DNA of 64,000 nt from Apostichopus japonicus (lineage: Eukaryota; Echinodermata; Holothuroidea; Aspidochirotida; Stichopodidae), in assembly GCF_037975245.1 (NCBI RefSeq), contig NC_092568.1, positions 36,671,001-36,735,000 on the forward strand, read 5' to 3'. Numbering within the stretch: the stretch's first letter is position 1; each line of letters begins with the position of its first letter. A program made the translations under genes and the position numbers. This document shows, one piece after another, positions 52,754 to 63,481 of the stretch. The notes under the pieces were generated by a model, which made no database searches, had not been told where the DNA came from, and was given only the letters and a program-made list of their open reading frames with translations.

Positions 52754-53311
52754 TACACAGTGCAGTGACGGAAATATATCATATTGTACACTATACTGTT
52801 TTGCGTATATTCGTTCAAGACTGTACTCGCGTCGTGAAGTTGATTTTGGTGTAGGCCTACCCTTTCCACGAAACGAATTCTGATTTTAACAGAACGGCTG
52901 ACGAATCTTGAATGACGTAAACACGAACCCGATAGAATGTAGCGTATGTATCATAAGTAAGGTCAACATGTTATCCAAGCATTAAAAGTAAAGTTAGGGC
53001 GTTTGCAGGGAAATCGCGTAACAAGACTTTATTAAGTGTCAGTGTGTAACTCAGTGTATGCCTTCGATCTTCCAAGCGATTGTCATTATTGATGCTGACG
53101 TCACGAGCAATCTGATTGGCTGAAAACTCCGTAATTGCAAACCTGTTTGGGAAAAAAAAATTCGCGGCCCGGAAAGGGTCATTTCCGGCGATCTAGGGAG
53201 TATCTTGACTCAAAAAATTTCTGTACGCTACGCGCCAACCAGTGGTGGCGCTCCGCTTAGATAGTGTCGAAAGCGCCCCTACAGACCATTCTCGCCACTC
53301 CTGACCAATAC

Positions 53312-55509
53312 CAGGTGCGTATCCAGGGGGGGGGGCGTTGGGGGCGCGCGCCCCCCGGGTAAGAAAAAGAGGAGAGAAAAAAAAAGAGAAGAAAAAAGGA
53401 AAAAAGAGGGGGAAAAAAGAGGAGGAAGAGAGGAAGGAAGGGAAAAGAAAAAGAAGAAAGAGAGAAGAAGGAGAAAAGGAGGGAGTAAAAGAAAAACGCG
53501 AAGACACCGGGAAGAGAAAGAGGAACAGTGACATCATTACAGCGCTGAAGGGTAGCCAGTGACGGATCAATGATTTCGTAAAAGTGTGCCTCACCCTACC
53601 CATTACACCGAAAACTCCATTTTTTTGACGTTTCCATTTTCCTCTCTCACTAATGATCTATATATATACTATATATGGTCTATTATAACGCGTGTGTAGA
53701 ATTGTGCTATAAAACCAACTGTGGCTGGTCTCGAACTCTACCGTGTCGTCGGGGAACATGACGCATTTTGGGATGGGGGCGACCGCCCCCCCATTCAGCA
53801 TTTTTTTAAATGATATCGCTAAGTAATTTCAAAATAGAAAGTGCTTAGATGCAACTTACAAGGCCTGGGAAGTGTCATTTCCGGCGATCTGGGAGACATT
53901 TTCGGCCAAAATTTGCTTGTACGCTTCGCGCTAACAAATGGTCCTGGGTAGTGCCATTTCCAGCGATCTGGGAGGCATTTTCGGCCAAAATTTTCTTGTA
54001 CGCTTCGCGCCAACCTATGGTGGCGCTACGCTTAGATAATTTGCCTACAGGCTTCGCCCCTCCCTTGGCAAATTCCTCGCTACGCGCCTGTTCGAATTTG
54101 TAACGCAAACAGCAGATATCACATCATATCAGTGAGCATGAAAATGGCGTTCCAGGATGAAAAGCCTCAAAACTGTCCGACTTGCCTGAAAAAATAACCA
54201 AAAATTTTCGCGAGCTTCGCGCGCGTTCAACGTGTTCATGTCAATATCATATAAGCAAGCATCGGTTATTACATCGCATGCCATCACGTACAGTACCGTC
54301 CGTTCAAATTGCGCAGTATACCGCGGGATGCTAATGTAAACAACGACATGTCTCATGTAGATGTATAAAAAGCATGGAGGTCCAATTATGTCAAAACTCT
54401 CTTTTACATTAGTAATGGCGAATAAGGGGCTGCACCCCCGCCGCGCAGTGGCGGAGCGTCCATACGGTCAGGGGGCGGATGCGCCCCCTGACGGACTCAA
54501 ATGGACTGCTGGCGCCTTTTTCAGCTCTTTACCACTTTTTACTTATTAGCGATTATTGACTTTTTTATTGCGCTCTCATCTACTTATTGACATTTCTCAC
54601 ATTTTCTTGGTGTAATTTGGCGATGACACCCTATTCTTCGTTTATCTGCAAATTAGCCAGGCCCTGAAAGGGTCATTTCCGGCGATCTAGGGAGTATCTT
54701 TACTCAAAATTTGTCTGTGCGCTACGCGCCAACCAGTGGTGGCGCTCCGCTTAGATAGTGTCGAAAGCCCCCCTACAGACCATTCTCGCCCCTCCTGACC
54801 AATACCCCTAGCTCCGCCACTGCCGCCGCGCCTCCTACGCCTATGTGTGTAGTGTTCGGTTGAAGGAAATATCTGCTATTTTTTCATTTCCTTCAACCAA
54901 GTTTTATAATAGCCGTTATAAGAGGTTTAATATTTCTACACCAATAAATTAACTGTGTCTGAATTTTAGAAAATTTCTGACCAACATTCTGCATCACACT
55001 TCCCTCTACTCGTGCAATTTTGACCGGTCTGTTAGGGGTTGAAGGTAGTTTTTCTATATTGGTTGTCCATAGATGAAATTTTGCACAACATTATGGGTAT
55101 GTTTTGAAGTGAGTTTATTCACGAGAAATGTGAATTTTCAAATTCTGGACAAATTTGGGGCTTAAAACCTTGAAAAGTGGGGCTGACGGGTATTGTGGGC
55201 CGCGACGTAGAATCACCTACAAAAGCAAAGACCCACAGGACATGCGATCAGGTCGAACATGACGTGTGCCGGGTTTACAATTTTCAAAAAGGTTATGGAT
55301 GGAAAAAAAACTATTAGGAAATACTTGGTTCTCAGGCCAAAAGTGTACATCTGGTTGGTCATTTCAAGCCCGAGAAGTGCCGTTTCCGGTGATCTGGGGG
55401 GGTATCAAAACCAGAAATTTTCTTGTACGCTGCGCGCCAACCGATGGTGGCGCTCCGCTTAGATAGTAATTCGCGCCCCCCGGGTTAGAAAATCCTGGAT
55501 ACGCGCCTG
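53312..55509. mobile_element. Element X2, inserted into X1
   Basis: Begins CAGGTGCGTATCC at 53312 and ends CGCGCCTG at 55509. It is flanked by AATAC at 53307-53311 and 55510-55514. The matching site inside X2 itself (54801-54810, 'aatacccctag') has AATAC once, so a 5-bp target duplication is supported. X2 and X1 are highly similar over about 1.35 kb on the left (53312-54665 against 50049-51400) and 0.7 kb on the right (54801-55509 against 55510-56225). Confidence 0.85.
54446..54822. mobile_element. Element Y2 inside X2, uninterrupted 377 bp
   Basis: CAGTGGCGGAGC start, CTCCGCCACTG end, perfect CCGCCGCG duplications at 54438-54445 and 54823-54830. Its presence at the same site in both X copies shows Y joined the X lineage before X2 transposed. 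It carries one copy of the shared module (about 54668-54765). Confidence 0.85.
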
Positions 55510-56289
55510 AATACCCCTAGCTCCGCCATTGCCGCCGCGCCTCCTACGCCTATGTGTGTAGTGTTCGGTTGAAGGAAATATCTGCTATTTTTTGCATTTC
55601 CTTCAACCAAGTTTTATAATAGCCGTTATAACAGGTTTTAATATTTGTACATCAATAAATAAACTGTGTCTGAATTTTAGAAAATTTCTGACCAACATTC
55701 TGCATTACACTTCCCTCTACTCGTGCAATTTTGACCGGTCTGTTAGGGGTTGAAGGAAGTTTTTCTATATTGGTTGTCCATAGATGAAATTTTGTACAAC
55801 ATTATGGGTATGTTTTCAAGTGAGTTTATTCACGAGAAATGTGAATTTTCAAATTCTGAACAAATATGGGGCTTAAATTAAAACCTTGAAAAGTGGGGCT
55901 GACGGGTATTGTGGGCCGCGACGTAGAATCACCTACAAAAGCAAAGACCCACAGGAGATACGATCAGGTCGAACATGATGTGTGCCGGGTTGACAATCTT
56001 CAAAAAGGTTATGGATGGAAAAAAAAACTATTAGGAAATACTTGGTTCTCAGGCAAAAAGTGTACATCTTGTTGGTCATTTCAAGCCCGAGAAGTGCCGT
56101 TTCCGGTGATCTGGGGGGTTTCAAAACAAGAAATTTTCTTGTACGCTGCGCGCCAACCGATGGTGGCGCTCCACTTAGATGGTAATTCGCGCCCCCCGGG
56201 TTAGAAAATCCTGGATACGCGCCTGGTAAGAAGATGCTGAAACATGATTTTGTTTTATATTACCTTGCCCAGAGCAGTTAACAGTAACC

Positions 56290-56640
56290 GGTGCTGTGGC
56301 CGAGTGGATAATGGCAGTGGCATTAGAATCAATGAGACTTAGCAATCGGGAGATTCCGGGTTCGATACCCGGCCGGGTCATAGTAAGGTTGGTTTTTCAT
56401 CCAAGAGCAATCTACGGTTTTCCCATCTGAAATGACTGTCTAAAAATTGAAACGATTCCAAATTTGAGTTAAAATGTTCAATTGGAAGCCACCAAACGTG
56501 TAATTTGTAATCCATAGGCCCTTGCGGGTTTCTCCCAGCAGATCAGAGAACTGACAAATTGGAGTAGTTTCCAGATTTTATGTGCCTTAAGCAACATAAA
56601 ATTTTCAGGGTATTAGAGATTTTCTTAGCTATCCACTTTG
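56290..56640 (+). mobile_element. tRNA-derived SINE, leucine/serine-type head
   Basis: 56290-56380 is tRNA-like, with an A box (GTGGCCGAGTGG), a long variable arm as in tRNA-Leu/Ser and a B box (GGTTCGATACC, 56359-56369) with a paired T stem. The anticodon stem is badly paired, so it is not a working tRNA. A non-tRNA body follows. The right end is not defined; 56640 is a rough limit. Confidence 0.6.
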
Positions 56641-56879
56641 GCATAATTATTGGTTATCACATTCTAATCCAACCCATAATTCTCAACGTTGACAATCAAT
56701 GAGTCCTCTACAGGGCAGTTAAACAAGTTTTAAACGAGTGGAAAGTTGACACTTTATTCTTACAAGCCATAGCATTGGCTGGCAAAGGTTGTCTCTGGCT
56801 GATCTGATTGGATACTAATAGAGTGCTACTGTTGTACTCAAGTTACCCAAGGGAGACAAAAATTCTACCTCTAGAATGC

Positions 56880-56914
56880 CCCCCCTGACTGTATGGACGC
56901 TCCGCCATTGCCTC
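56880..56914 (-). mobile_element. Terminal fragment of a Y-family element
   Basis: The complement reads CAATGGCGGAGCGTCCATAC then AGTCAGGGGG, nearly the left end of Y1 and Y2. The partner end was not found nearby, so this is a solo end or a heavily altered copy. Confidence 0.55.
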
Positions 56915-58218
56915 TCCTTCCATTGTCAATAGGATGTTTGCACTCTTAACTCAAGTTGCCTGTGTCTCTTTTTGGGGTATAATATTTAGCAGGAAGCAGA
57001 CAAACAATACTACAAACACAAAAACATTACAAAGACAATTAAAGTGTATTTAAACCGGTCTGTATTTTTATGCACAAGATATGTATGCAAGACACATATA
57101 CACAATTACTGCTACTGTCAATAATAGCACTGACTGTTATTTACAAATCTTCATTTTTATATTTCAATCACAGAGGGTAATCAGAGAATAGATTTAGATC
57201 ATGTACCCTAACAACCACGACAAATTCAAATGGTGCATTACGTGCACATCTTTAATTTCATTTTGCCATAAGAGTCTTGTGTTCAAATGTGAAATGGGTT
57301 ACAGATACTATCTTCCAGCCACACTGTCATCTAATAGAAAACAAACTAACAAAATGGGGATGATCCTGCAACTAAGCAGTGCAATAACGAAAAGAAAAAG
57401 AAGGAACAAAGTATTCAATGTCATGCATATATTAGGCATTACTTAAAACTTTCTTTTCTTAGAATCAAAAGTATGCAGTCCCAAAAACAAAACAAAAAAC
57501 AAAAAAAAATGGTCATATAATGGAAAAGTTATAAATTTCTTCCTGACTTGTTAACTTAAACCTCAGAAAAAATAGAAATAAAAGAACTTAACTTTTTTTT
57601 TGGTCCACAGGTAAATTGTTTGATAACAGACCACAATTAATATAAAGAGTAGGATTCCTGCTTAGCAATGCCTAGCTTGGTATGCCTGCCCACATCCATT
57701 TATGCAGGCCAAAACTTTTGGGCTATTTACTGGCTCAATGCCAGTGGAATTTGCAGAGGGACAAAAAAGAAAGAAAGAAAGGAACAAAAAAAGGGCACTT
57801 GTCTTTTTCTGCCAGAAGACATTAAGAACCTAAACATATTAATTTATGGGTTAAAAATCAGCGTAACTTCCGCACCCATCACACGCACTGTAATACTATT
57901 GATGATCAGCAAATATTATTGGGCTGTTCCCACAAGCCTTGACAGTAACTGATGTATGCTGTCATTCAGGAAAATGCAGGTGGCAACTACAGTTTTTTTT
58001 AGCCAGTGGTGAAAATTGTGGAATTCCAGTAATGTAAACCTTTCAAAACACGAGTGAACATAACCTATATAAAGGTTGAGGTGAGGGAAGGACTGAGAGA
58101 GTGATAGCGGGTAGCACTCTGAATACAAAATACCAGGAAACAAAACAGGCCCAACATCGTAAGTTACATCAACAGATGTTCCGTAAGTTGGATCATCTGA
58201 TATTTCCACTCACGAGCC

Positions 58219-61200
58219 TCAGACAGTTTCCTCGCAGGTAGCCACTGTCATCAAAGTCTCCATGGGGGTCACGATGCAATCTGCGACAACCATGTCATTG
58301 TCCTGGGTTTCTTCCTTGATCTTTTGTGGTTGATGATATAACCGCATGTGACGGTTGTAATATGATGTCCTGCCAAACCCTCTCTTGCAATACGTACAGA
58401 AATGAGGCTTCTCGCCCGTGTGGATCCGCTCATGTACCTTCAAGTCTCCCTTCAATTTGAAACCCCTCCCGCAGTGCGAACAGAGAAACCTATATGCGTC
58501 CTTCCCGTGGTTGTGAGAACACAGCTCGTGTCTAGAAAGGTCCGATTTGCGGAAGAAAGTCTTTTCGCAAAATTTGCAAGAGAACGGCTTGTAGCCCTCG
58601 TGATTGAGTTCGTGCATTCTGTACGTGTACTTCTTGACGAAACCTTTCTTGCAGTACTTGCAGAAGAACCTGAAATCGTTCTTGTGCTTTCGTTCGTGTA
58701 TCGTCAGACTCTCCTTCATGACGTACTCCTTCCCGCAGACCTTGCACGAGAATGGCTTCTCGCCGGTGTGGGAACGTTCGTGAATCTTACACTTATTGAT
58801 GGCGAGGAAACCTTTACCGCAGTACCTACACTTGTACGGCTTGTCCTCTTCGTGACTGCGTTTGTGCGCGCGGTAGCTTTGCTTCGCTTGATACTCCCTC
58901 CCACAGGTGCACTTATAGTGGGCCTGGTCCTTGAACTGGATTTCGTGCGCCGATAGCTTCCTCTTCGTCGGAAACTGTTCGTCGCAACCGTCGCACTTAT
59001 ACACAGTCACGCCGCAGACGTCTTTCACATGTTTATGGAAGTACCGGTAATGTTTGAACTCCTTGCCACATTGGCCACATATCCATAGCTGTTCACCTTG
59101 TTCAGTGGTTATCATATTCGATAGGTCCATGCCTTCCACTATATCACTGCTGGAGTTAATTATCGTTTCACCCAAGGCCTGCTTTGTGGAATCAACAATG
59201 CCCTGGTTGTTGCCTGCAGACTGAAGCTCTGGAGTGTCTATTGCTTTCAGGTCTTTCCCTCTGTGTCTCTTCTTACATTTGGCAGTGTGTTTAATCCACC
59301 TTTTCTTTGTCGCAAACTTCTTAAAACAGAGCTTGCATCTAAAGACTGATCCGTTGGCATGCGTGCAAGCTTCGTGCATGTCCCGCTCGTGTTTTAACTT
59401 GAACACTCCGCTGCAATAACTGCAGTTAAAGGCACCAATGTCCGCGTGGGCCTGGCCCTCATGAGTCCTCAAGTCATCCTGCATATCAAATTCTCTGTGG
59501 CAGATGTTGCATTGATATTTCTCTGGAACTGTCCTGACCCTTTCCGTTTCCCTAACCGTTCTCTGACCGCAAACGTGGCACTGGTAAACATTATCCTGCA
59601 CGTTGAAGCCTGTTGCATCAGGCACGGGGACCCCGTCGATGATGGACTTACCGCAGGCAGAACATTGAGAAGGACTGGCAATAACGGTAACTTCATGAAC
59701 AACAAATTCTGTGTTGTCATTTATAACCAAGCTCTTCCCAGCATCTTCCAGATTTACGGGAGTTGGATAGATTCCTCCGGGCACAATGGCATCAGTCTTT
59801 GCAATGTCACTCGCCATGGGCTCAGAAATTGTTTGCTGGGGCGAAGCGTTACGGAAGACCGATGAAGCTTCGCTGAGAATGTCGGATGAAAAAGTTGATG
59901 GTCCATGTGGGTAAGATTGAGTGTTTGTAGGTACTACTACCTTACTGTTGTTGGAAGAGGCTACATGTTCTACTTTCACATTTTGGTCGAGAGGATTCTG
60001 TATCTGGGGTATGTTGCCAGCGACGGGCTGTGATATTTGTACAGAGCCGACCTGTAGAGGTTGAGATGTGGCTTGTACTCCATCACCTGCGAGTCCAGTG
60101 GCGGCCAGAGTGTCATGAATGAGATTCAGCTGTTGGAGGTGGACGTCTGAATGCGGTCCAACTATTCTACCAGAGAGTGGGTTCACTCGTTCAGTTGCAG
60201 CCGGTTGGTCCACGTGTAGTATTTGTGGCGGTTTGTCTTTTACTACTCCAACCATCGCTGAAAAATGACAAGAATAGAATGAAAAAAAAATTGTTACTTC
60301 CTGTGAGCAATGCTGAAATTAAACAACAGAGCATAATGTACTACTGTAGTACAGTCAAACCTGGATTTTCCTGATTTCTTTTATGCAGATTCTGTGTCAT
60401 CCTGATCTGAGTCTTTCATAAATGTTGAATTACTACACATGAATTGTGGCTTTGGTCCACTTCTTCATATTCCATTTATAAATAACTGCCGGATTATGAT
60501 TATTATTAAATACATTGTTTTTCATCCGAAATAGCCACAGACACTTTTGTGCAGTGTTTTCTATACGAAGCTGTGATGGTTTGCAACTTAATGTACATAT
60601 GGTATTTCACACCATAAAACACATTATGTTATAAATGGACCAATACAGAGCAAGCTATACCAAGGTAATGGAAACTTTATCATCTACATTTTTCCATATC
60701 TGGACAACTTCTGTAACGTCCAAAGTTCCAAACATGTCCTCATGAGACAGATATCATTACTGAGGTATTTAATACTGTAATAACTTACAAAGGTGTAACT
60801 GTAAGTACTAGTATGTACTACTATGTAGTAAAACACTTACAGTTGGTATTAATGTAAGCTGAGATGTGGGTTCACAAATTGGAAGTTGGGACTTTCAACA
60901 GGATTTAAGTCACACAATAATGACAAAGTGATATGGAAAGAGCATGCTTGCCCCTAGAAAGGAATAAAGCAAGGAAAACTTGCTGGAGAATATTCCTGAA
61001 GTTGGAGTTGGATAATCATCTTTAACCAAATGTTCCAAAGGGTCATGGATATATGTCCTGATAAGCAAATTCTTGAGGATATGAAAATTTGGGTCTTCTT
61101 ATACTGTGAAGACGGTTGTTCCTTCATATGAGAGATTGGAAACCTGAGTAAGTCCAGCAATATCATGTCAGAGTTGCCAAGCATTGAACTCTTCAAATTT

Positions 61201-63481
61201 TCTTGTATTTTGTACTTCTTTTGCTACTAATAATGTTTAACTGACATATTGCATTATCAGCAATCTTTAGTTTAACTGTAAAAAATATGAACAGCTAAAA
61301 TAACATAATATGACTTCAACAAAATAAGGAATAGTTTCACCTCCTGGTTTAATATTTTCTAGATACCAAATAATCTACGAGATCATGAGATTACTTCTTG
61401 CCTCCAAAAGTGCATGGCCTTCATTAATTCTTCAAAGAATGAAAATAAGTGACTCCAATAACCTCAATTTATTGTTATTTTTGAGACAGAAAGGACTTCA
61501 GTTAACCCCCCAAAGCAGTGTTAAAGACCAACTATGGAGACTTTTCGATGAACATAAAATCCCACCATTTTGCATGTATGTAATCCTTTACTCACTCCAA
61601 TTACATTGCTGTAATTAACTTTACCAATTTCGGACGTTAAATACGTGAAAAATGGGAAGAAAAGTCAGCTTTTTAGGAAACCTATTTCATACATTCCTGA
61701 AACATTCCTAAGACATCAGGTGACCATGTGACGTCACCATTGGTATACCTCACTCACAACAATACTTTTAGTGTGTAAAGTTGTATACTTGAGCTGCCAA
61801 ATACATCAACGATATTACTCCTTTTTTCCCGAAATGCCATAATTCTGTGTTGTTGGAGGTTGCAGTTATACCTCAGCCAACAAAAGCATCAGCTTTTGTA
61901 GTTTTCCGAGTTGAAGAACTGACGTAAAACGCCGTAGACTTTGGACCAATTTTGTGAGATCCACACGTAAAGATTTTTCAGCACCCGGAGTATCTCATGC
62001 CCATGAGTCCACATTCATGACTCTGCCTCTGTGTACAGTAAGTGTGTATGCTGCAAATTTCTCATTCTGCGAAACTTATATACTTTCGACAGCTGTGGCG
62101 GACATAGCTAATGTGAAATTGACCCTTTCAAGTCTCCTCGTAAACACGCCCTGGACGTCCTTACATGTAACATGATATCACGCAATTGACTGTAGGCCCA
62201 AGAGATGACCGTGTATATAGACCGTGCCTAGGGTAGCATTGTAAGTACATGTAGTGAGTTACAACTCCGCCGGGTTTGGCTCACAGCATGTGTAAATAGT
62301 CATGTTAGGATTTCATCGCATTAATCTATTTCATTTGTTGTATTCCAGTATCGTGAGTTTGTGATACATGTGTTATATTGTCCGTTATGTTTATTCCGGC
62401 ATCTGCATGGTCCAAGGAGTTGAATAAAAACGGTACTATGTAGCTTTCGGACGTTTTATTTCGTTAGTGACTGTCTTGTGATTGTGGGATGTTTACTTAC
62501 TGTTTGGGCCTGTTTCAGCTAGACCTAACTCTATGGAATTACAAGGAGTCACGGTAGTATTTCGCCCAGGATTGAACGAGAAACCTGGATTTTGATATTC
62601 ACTGCTAAATTTGGTTTATTGAAAGGATACTTTTTCTGTGTTTGTACTTTTGGATATTAAAACGAGTAAGTACGATTTTCAGCTGAAGCTTAGTCATGTA
62701 TATGCTACCCTGGTCGATTGGGTCAGCGTCTTCTCGTAGTTGATCGATTATGTTTAGTGTCATTTTGGTAATTCGTTGACAGTAACGTAAGCCATTTTCC
62801 CATCCCATATCACGCATGAGGCATCTTTTAGGTCTATTCTTTTGTCCAGTTTGAGGTATCTTGCGATCAAATTGTATTACGGAATTGGCAAGCTGCTTGC
62901 ATGTTCTACAGTATATTGTACCGTACGTACCTATTGACGCTCCGCTATGTAAACGATGCCTCCATTTATGTGTTCTTGTTTTAAGCTAACAGCTTTTCAA
63001 ACGCTCGAAATTGGAAGTCAAATACAGTACAATTGTTCGCTATTTGTGTATAAACAGTGCCTATTTCAGCGTTTGATTTTCGCGGTATACCAATACTGAC
63101 GTCACACGGTGACCAGAGGCTCCTTTGGGTCAATCTCTGTTTTCAGACATTCCAGAGGTACATGTCACGTGACTACCCAAAATGTCCATTTTCGTGGTCG
63201 TTTTTTGATGGGTTATAGTAGGTTTTGGAAGATAATTGTTTACACATGTAGATTATGGGTATGTAAACTCCCAAATTAATGGAAAATCCAAAAAAAAAAT
63301 TTGTCTCCATATTTGGTCTTTAAACCAATGGTAAAAGTGATTAATACTTACACACATTACTCAGAGCAGGGATAGGTACAGTTGATGCGCCAGGACCAAC
63401 TGGGCCAGCGGTCAAGTTTGTAAGGTCTTCTCTGGTCCAGTTGATCTGAATTATCGAATCCTGGGGGTGCTGAGGATCCAT
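58219..63481 (-). CDS. C2H2 zinc-finger protein, about twelve fingers, two coding exons
   Basis: Coding exons on the complement: 63352-63481 and 58219-60257; 2169 bases, 722 residues. Exon 1 (MDPQHPQDSIIQINWTRE...) joins exon 2 in phase through a split serine codon, so the first ATG of exon 2 (60253-60255) is probably internal. Residues 1-240 are polar and low in complexity. A CSACGK (C242, C245) and CHVCGQ pair precede the fingers and may bind one zinc. From about residue 290 to 685 come roughly twelve fingers. The third and fourth end in C rather than H (C2HC), the fifth has a long His spacing and the sixth a short CxC. Later ones are canonical, with HTGEKP linkers. This implies a sequence-specific DNA-binding nuclear protein. 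I recognise no named orthologue. The intron carries an antisense THAP relic. Confidence 0.85.
61717..63116 (+). mobile_element. Putative P-element-like relic
   Basis: Inverted repeats of 33 bases at 61717-61749 and 63084-63116 match at 28 of 33 positions; both contain TGTGACGTCA and ATTGGTATACC. A THAP-type coding relic starts about 115 bases inside the left end, the order found in P transposons (TIR, then the THAP exon). No further transposase domain was recognised and no 8-bp target duplication is evident, so it is old or reduced. The stretch lies antisense within the intron of the zinc-finger gene. Confidence 0.5.
61834..62037 (+). pseudogene. Broken THAP domain
   Basis: In the frame of the ATG at 61834, separated blocks read FCVVGGCSYTSANKSISF, then CSFP, then KRRRLWTNFVRSTRKDFSAP. 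These are the C-x4-C zinc ligands, the F..FP turn, the invariant Trp and the basic face of a THAP zinc finger. In-frame stops occur at codon 3 and after FPS. The distal CxxH ligands are degraded (SHAHESTF). A GTAAGT at 62038-62043 sits where the first exon of a P-type transposase would end. Confidence 0.7.

Larger units (their letters stand above)
51404..53165. mobile_element. 1.76 kb MULE-like element, 33-bp perfect TIR, 9-bp target duplication
   Basis: The two ends are perfect inverted repeats of 33 bases, starting GCGAA, then nine Ts, then CCCAAACAGGTTTGC. They are flanked by perfect 9-bp copies of GGCCCGGAA (51395-51403 and 53166-53174). The homologous stretch in X2 reads GGCCCTGAA once (54660-54668) and continues without a break, so it is a near-identical empty site. 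A 9-bp duplication fits Mutator-like elements, but no MULE transposase is visible. The interior was later invaded by the MITE at 51733. Confidence 0.85.
51182..55531. mobile_element. Element Y1 inside X1, split by two later insertions
   Basis: Starts CAGTGGCGGAGC at 51182 and ends with CTCCGCCATTG at 55531. Perfect 8-bp duplications CCGCCGCG flank it at 51174-51181 and 55532-55539. The uninterrupted copy in X2 is 377 bases. An 8-bp duplication with CAG...CTG ends is hAT-like. Both the 1.76 kb element and X2 landed inside Y1. Confidence 0.8.
50049..56225. mobile_element. Element X1, outermost of the transposon nest
   Basis: The left terminus CAGGTGCGTATCCAGG at 50049 and the right terminus CCTGGATACGCGCCTG ending at 56225 are inverted repeats. 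X1 is split by X2 (53312-55509) and by the 1.76 kb element at 51404-53165. Without these it is about 2.2 kb, the same as X2. It contains a 124-base purine-only tract, two tandem copies of the shared module and element Y1. No long reading frame is seen apart from low-complexity ones, so it is non-autonomous. The flanks (CACAC left, GTAAG right) do not match, so its own target duplication is lost. The hAT-like element at 17430 has nearly the same ends. Confidence 0.75.

Noticed and set aside
53312-56225. Unequal crossing-over as the source of the paired 1.35 kb and 0.7 kb repeats
   Set aside because: Self-insertion of X2 into X1 with an AATAC duplication explains both repeat pairs with one event.
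58402-58956. 184-codon plus-strand frame
   Set aside because: Antisense shadow of the zinc-finger coding exon; its pattern follows the regular finger spacing on the other strand.
60253-60255. ATG as the start of the zinc-finger protein
   Set aside because: The exon opens two bases earlier with a good acceptor, and an upstream exon with its own ATG (63479-63481) joins in phase.
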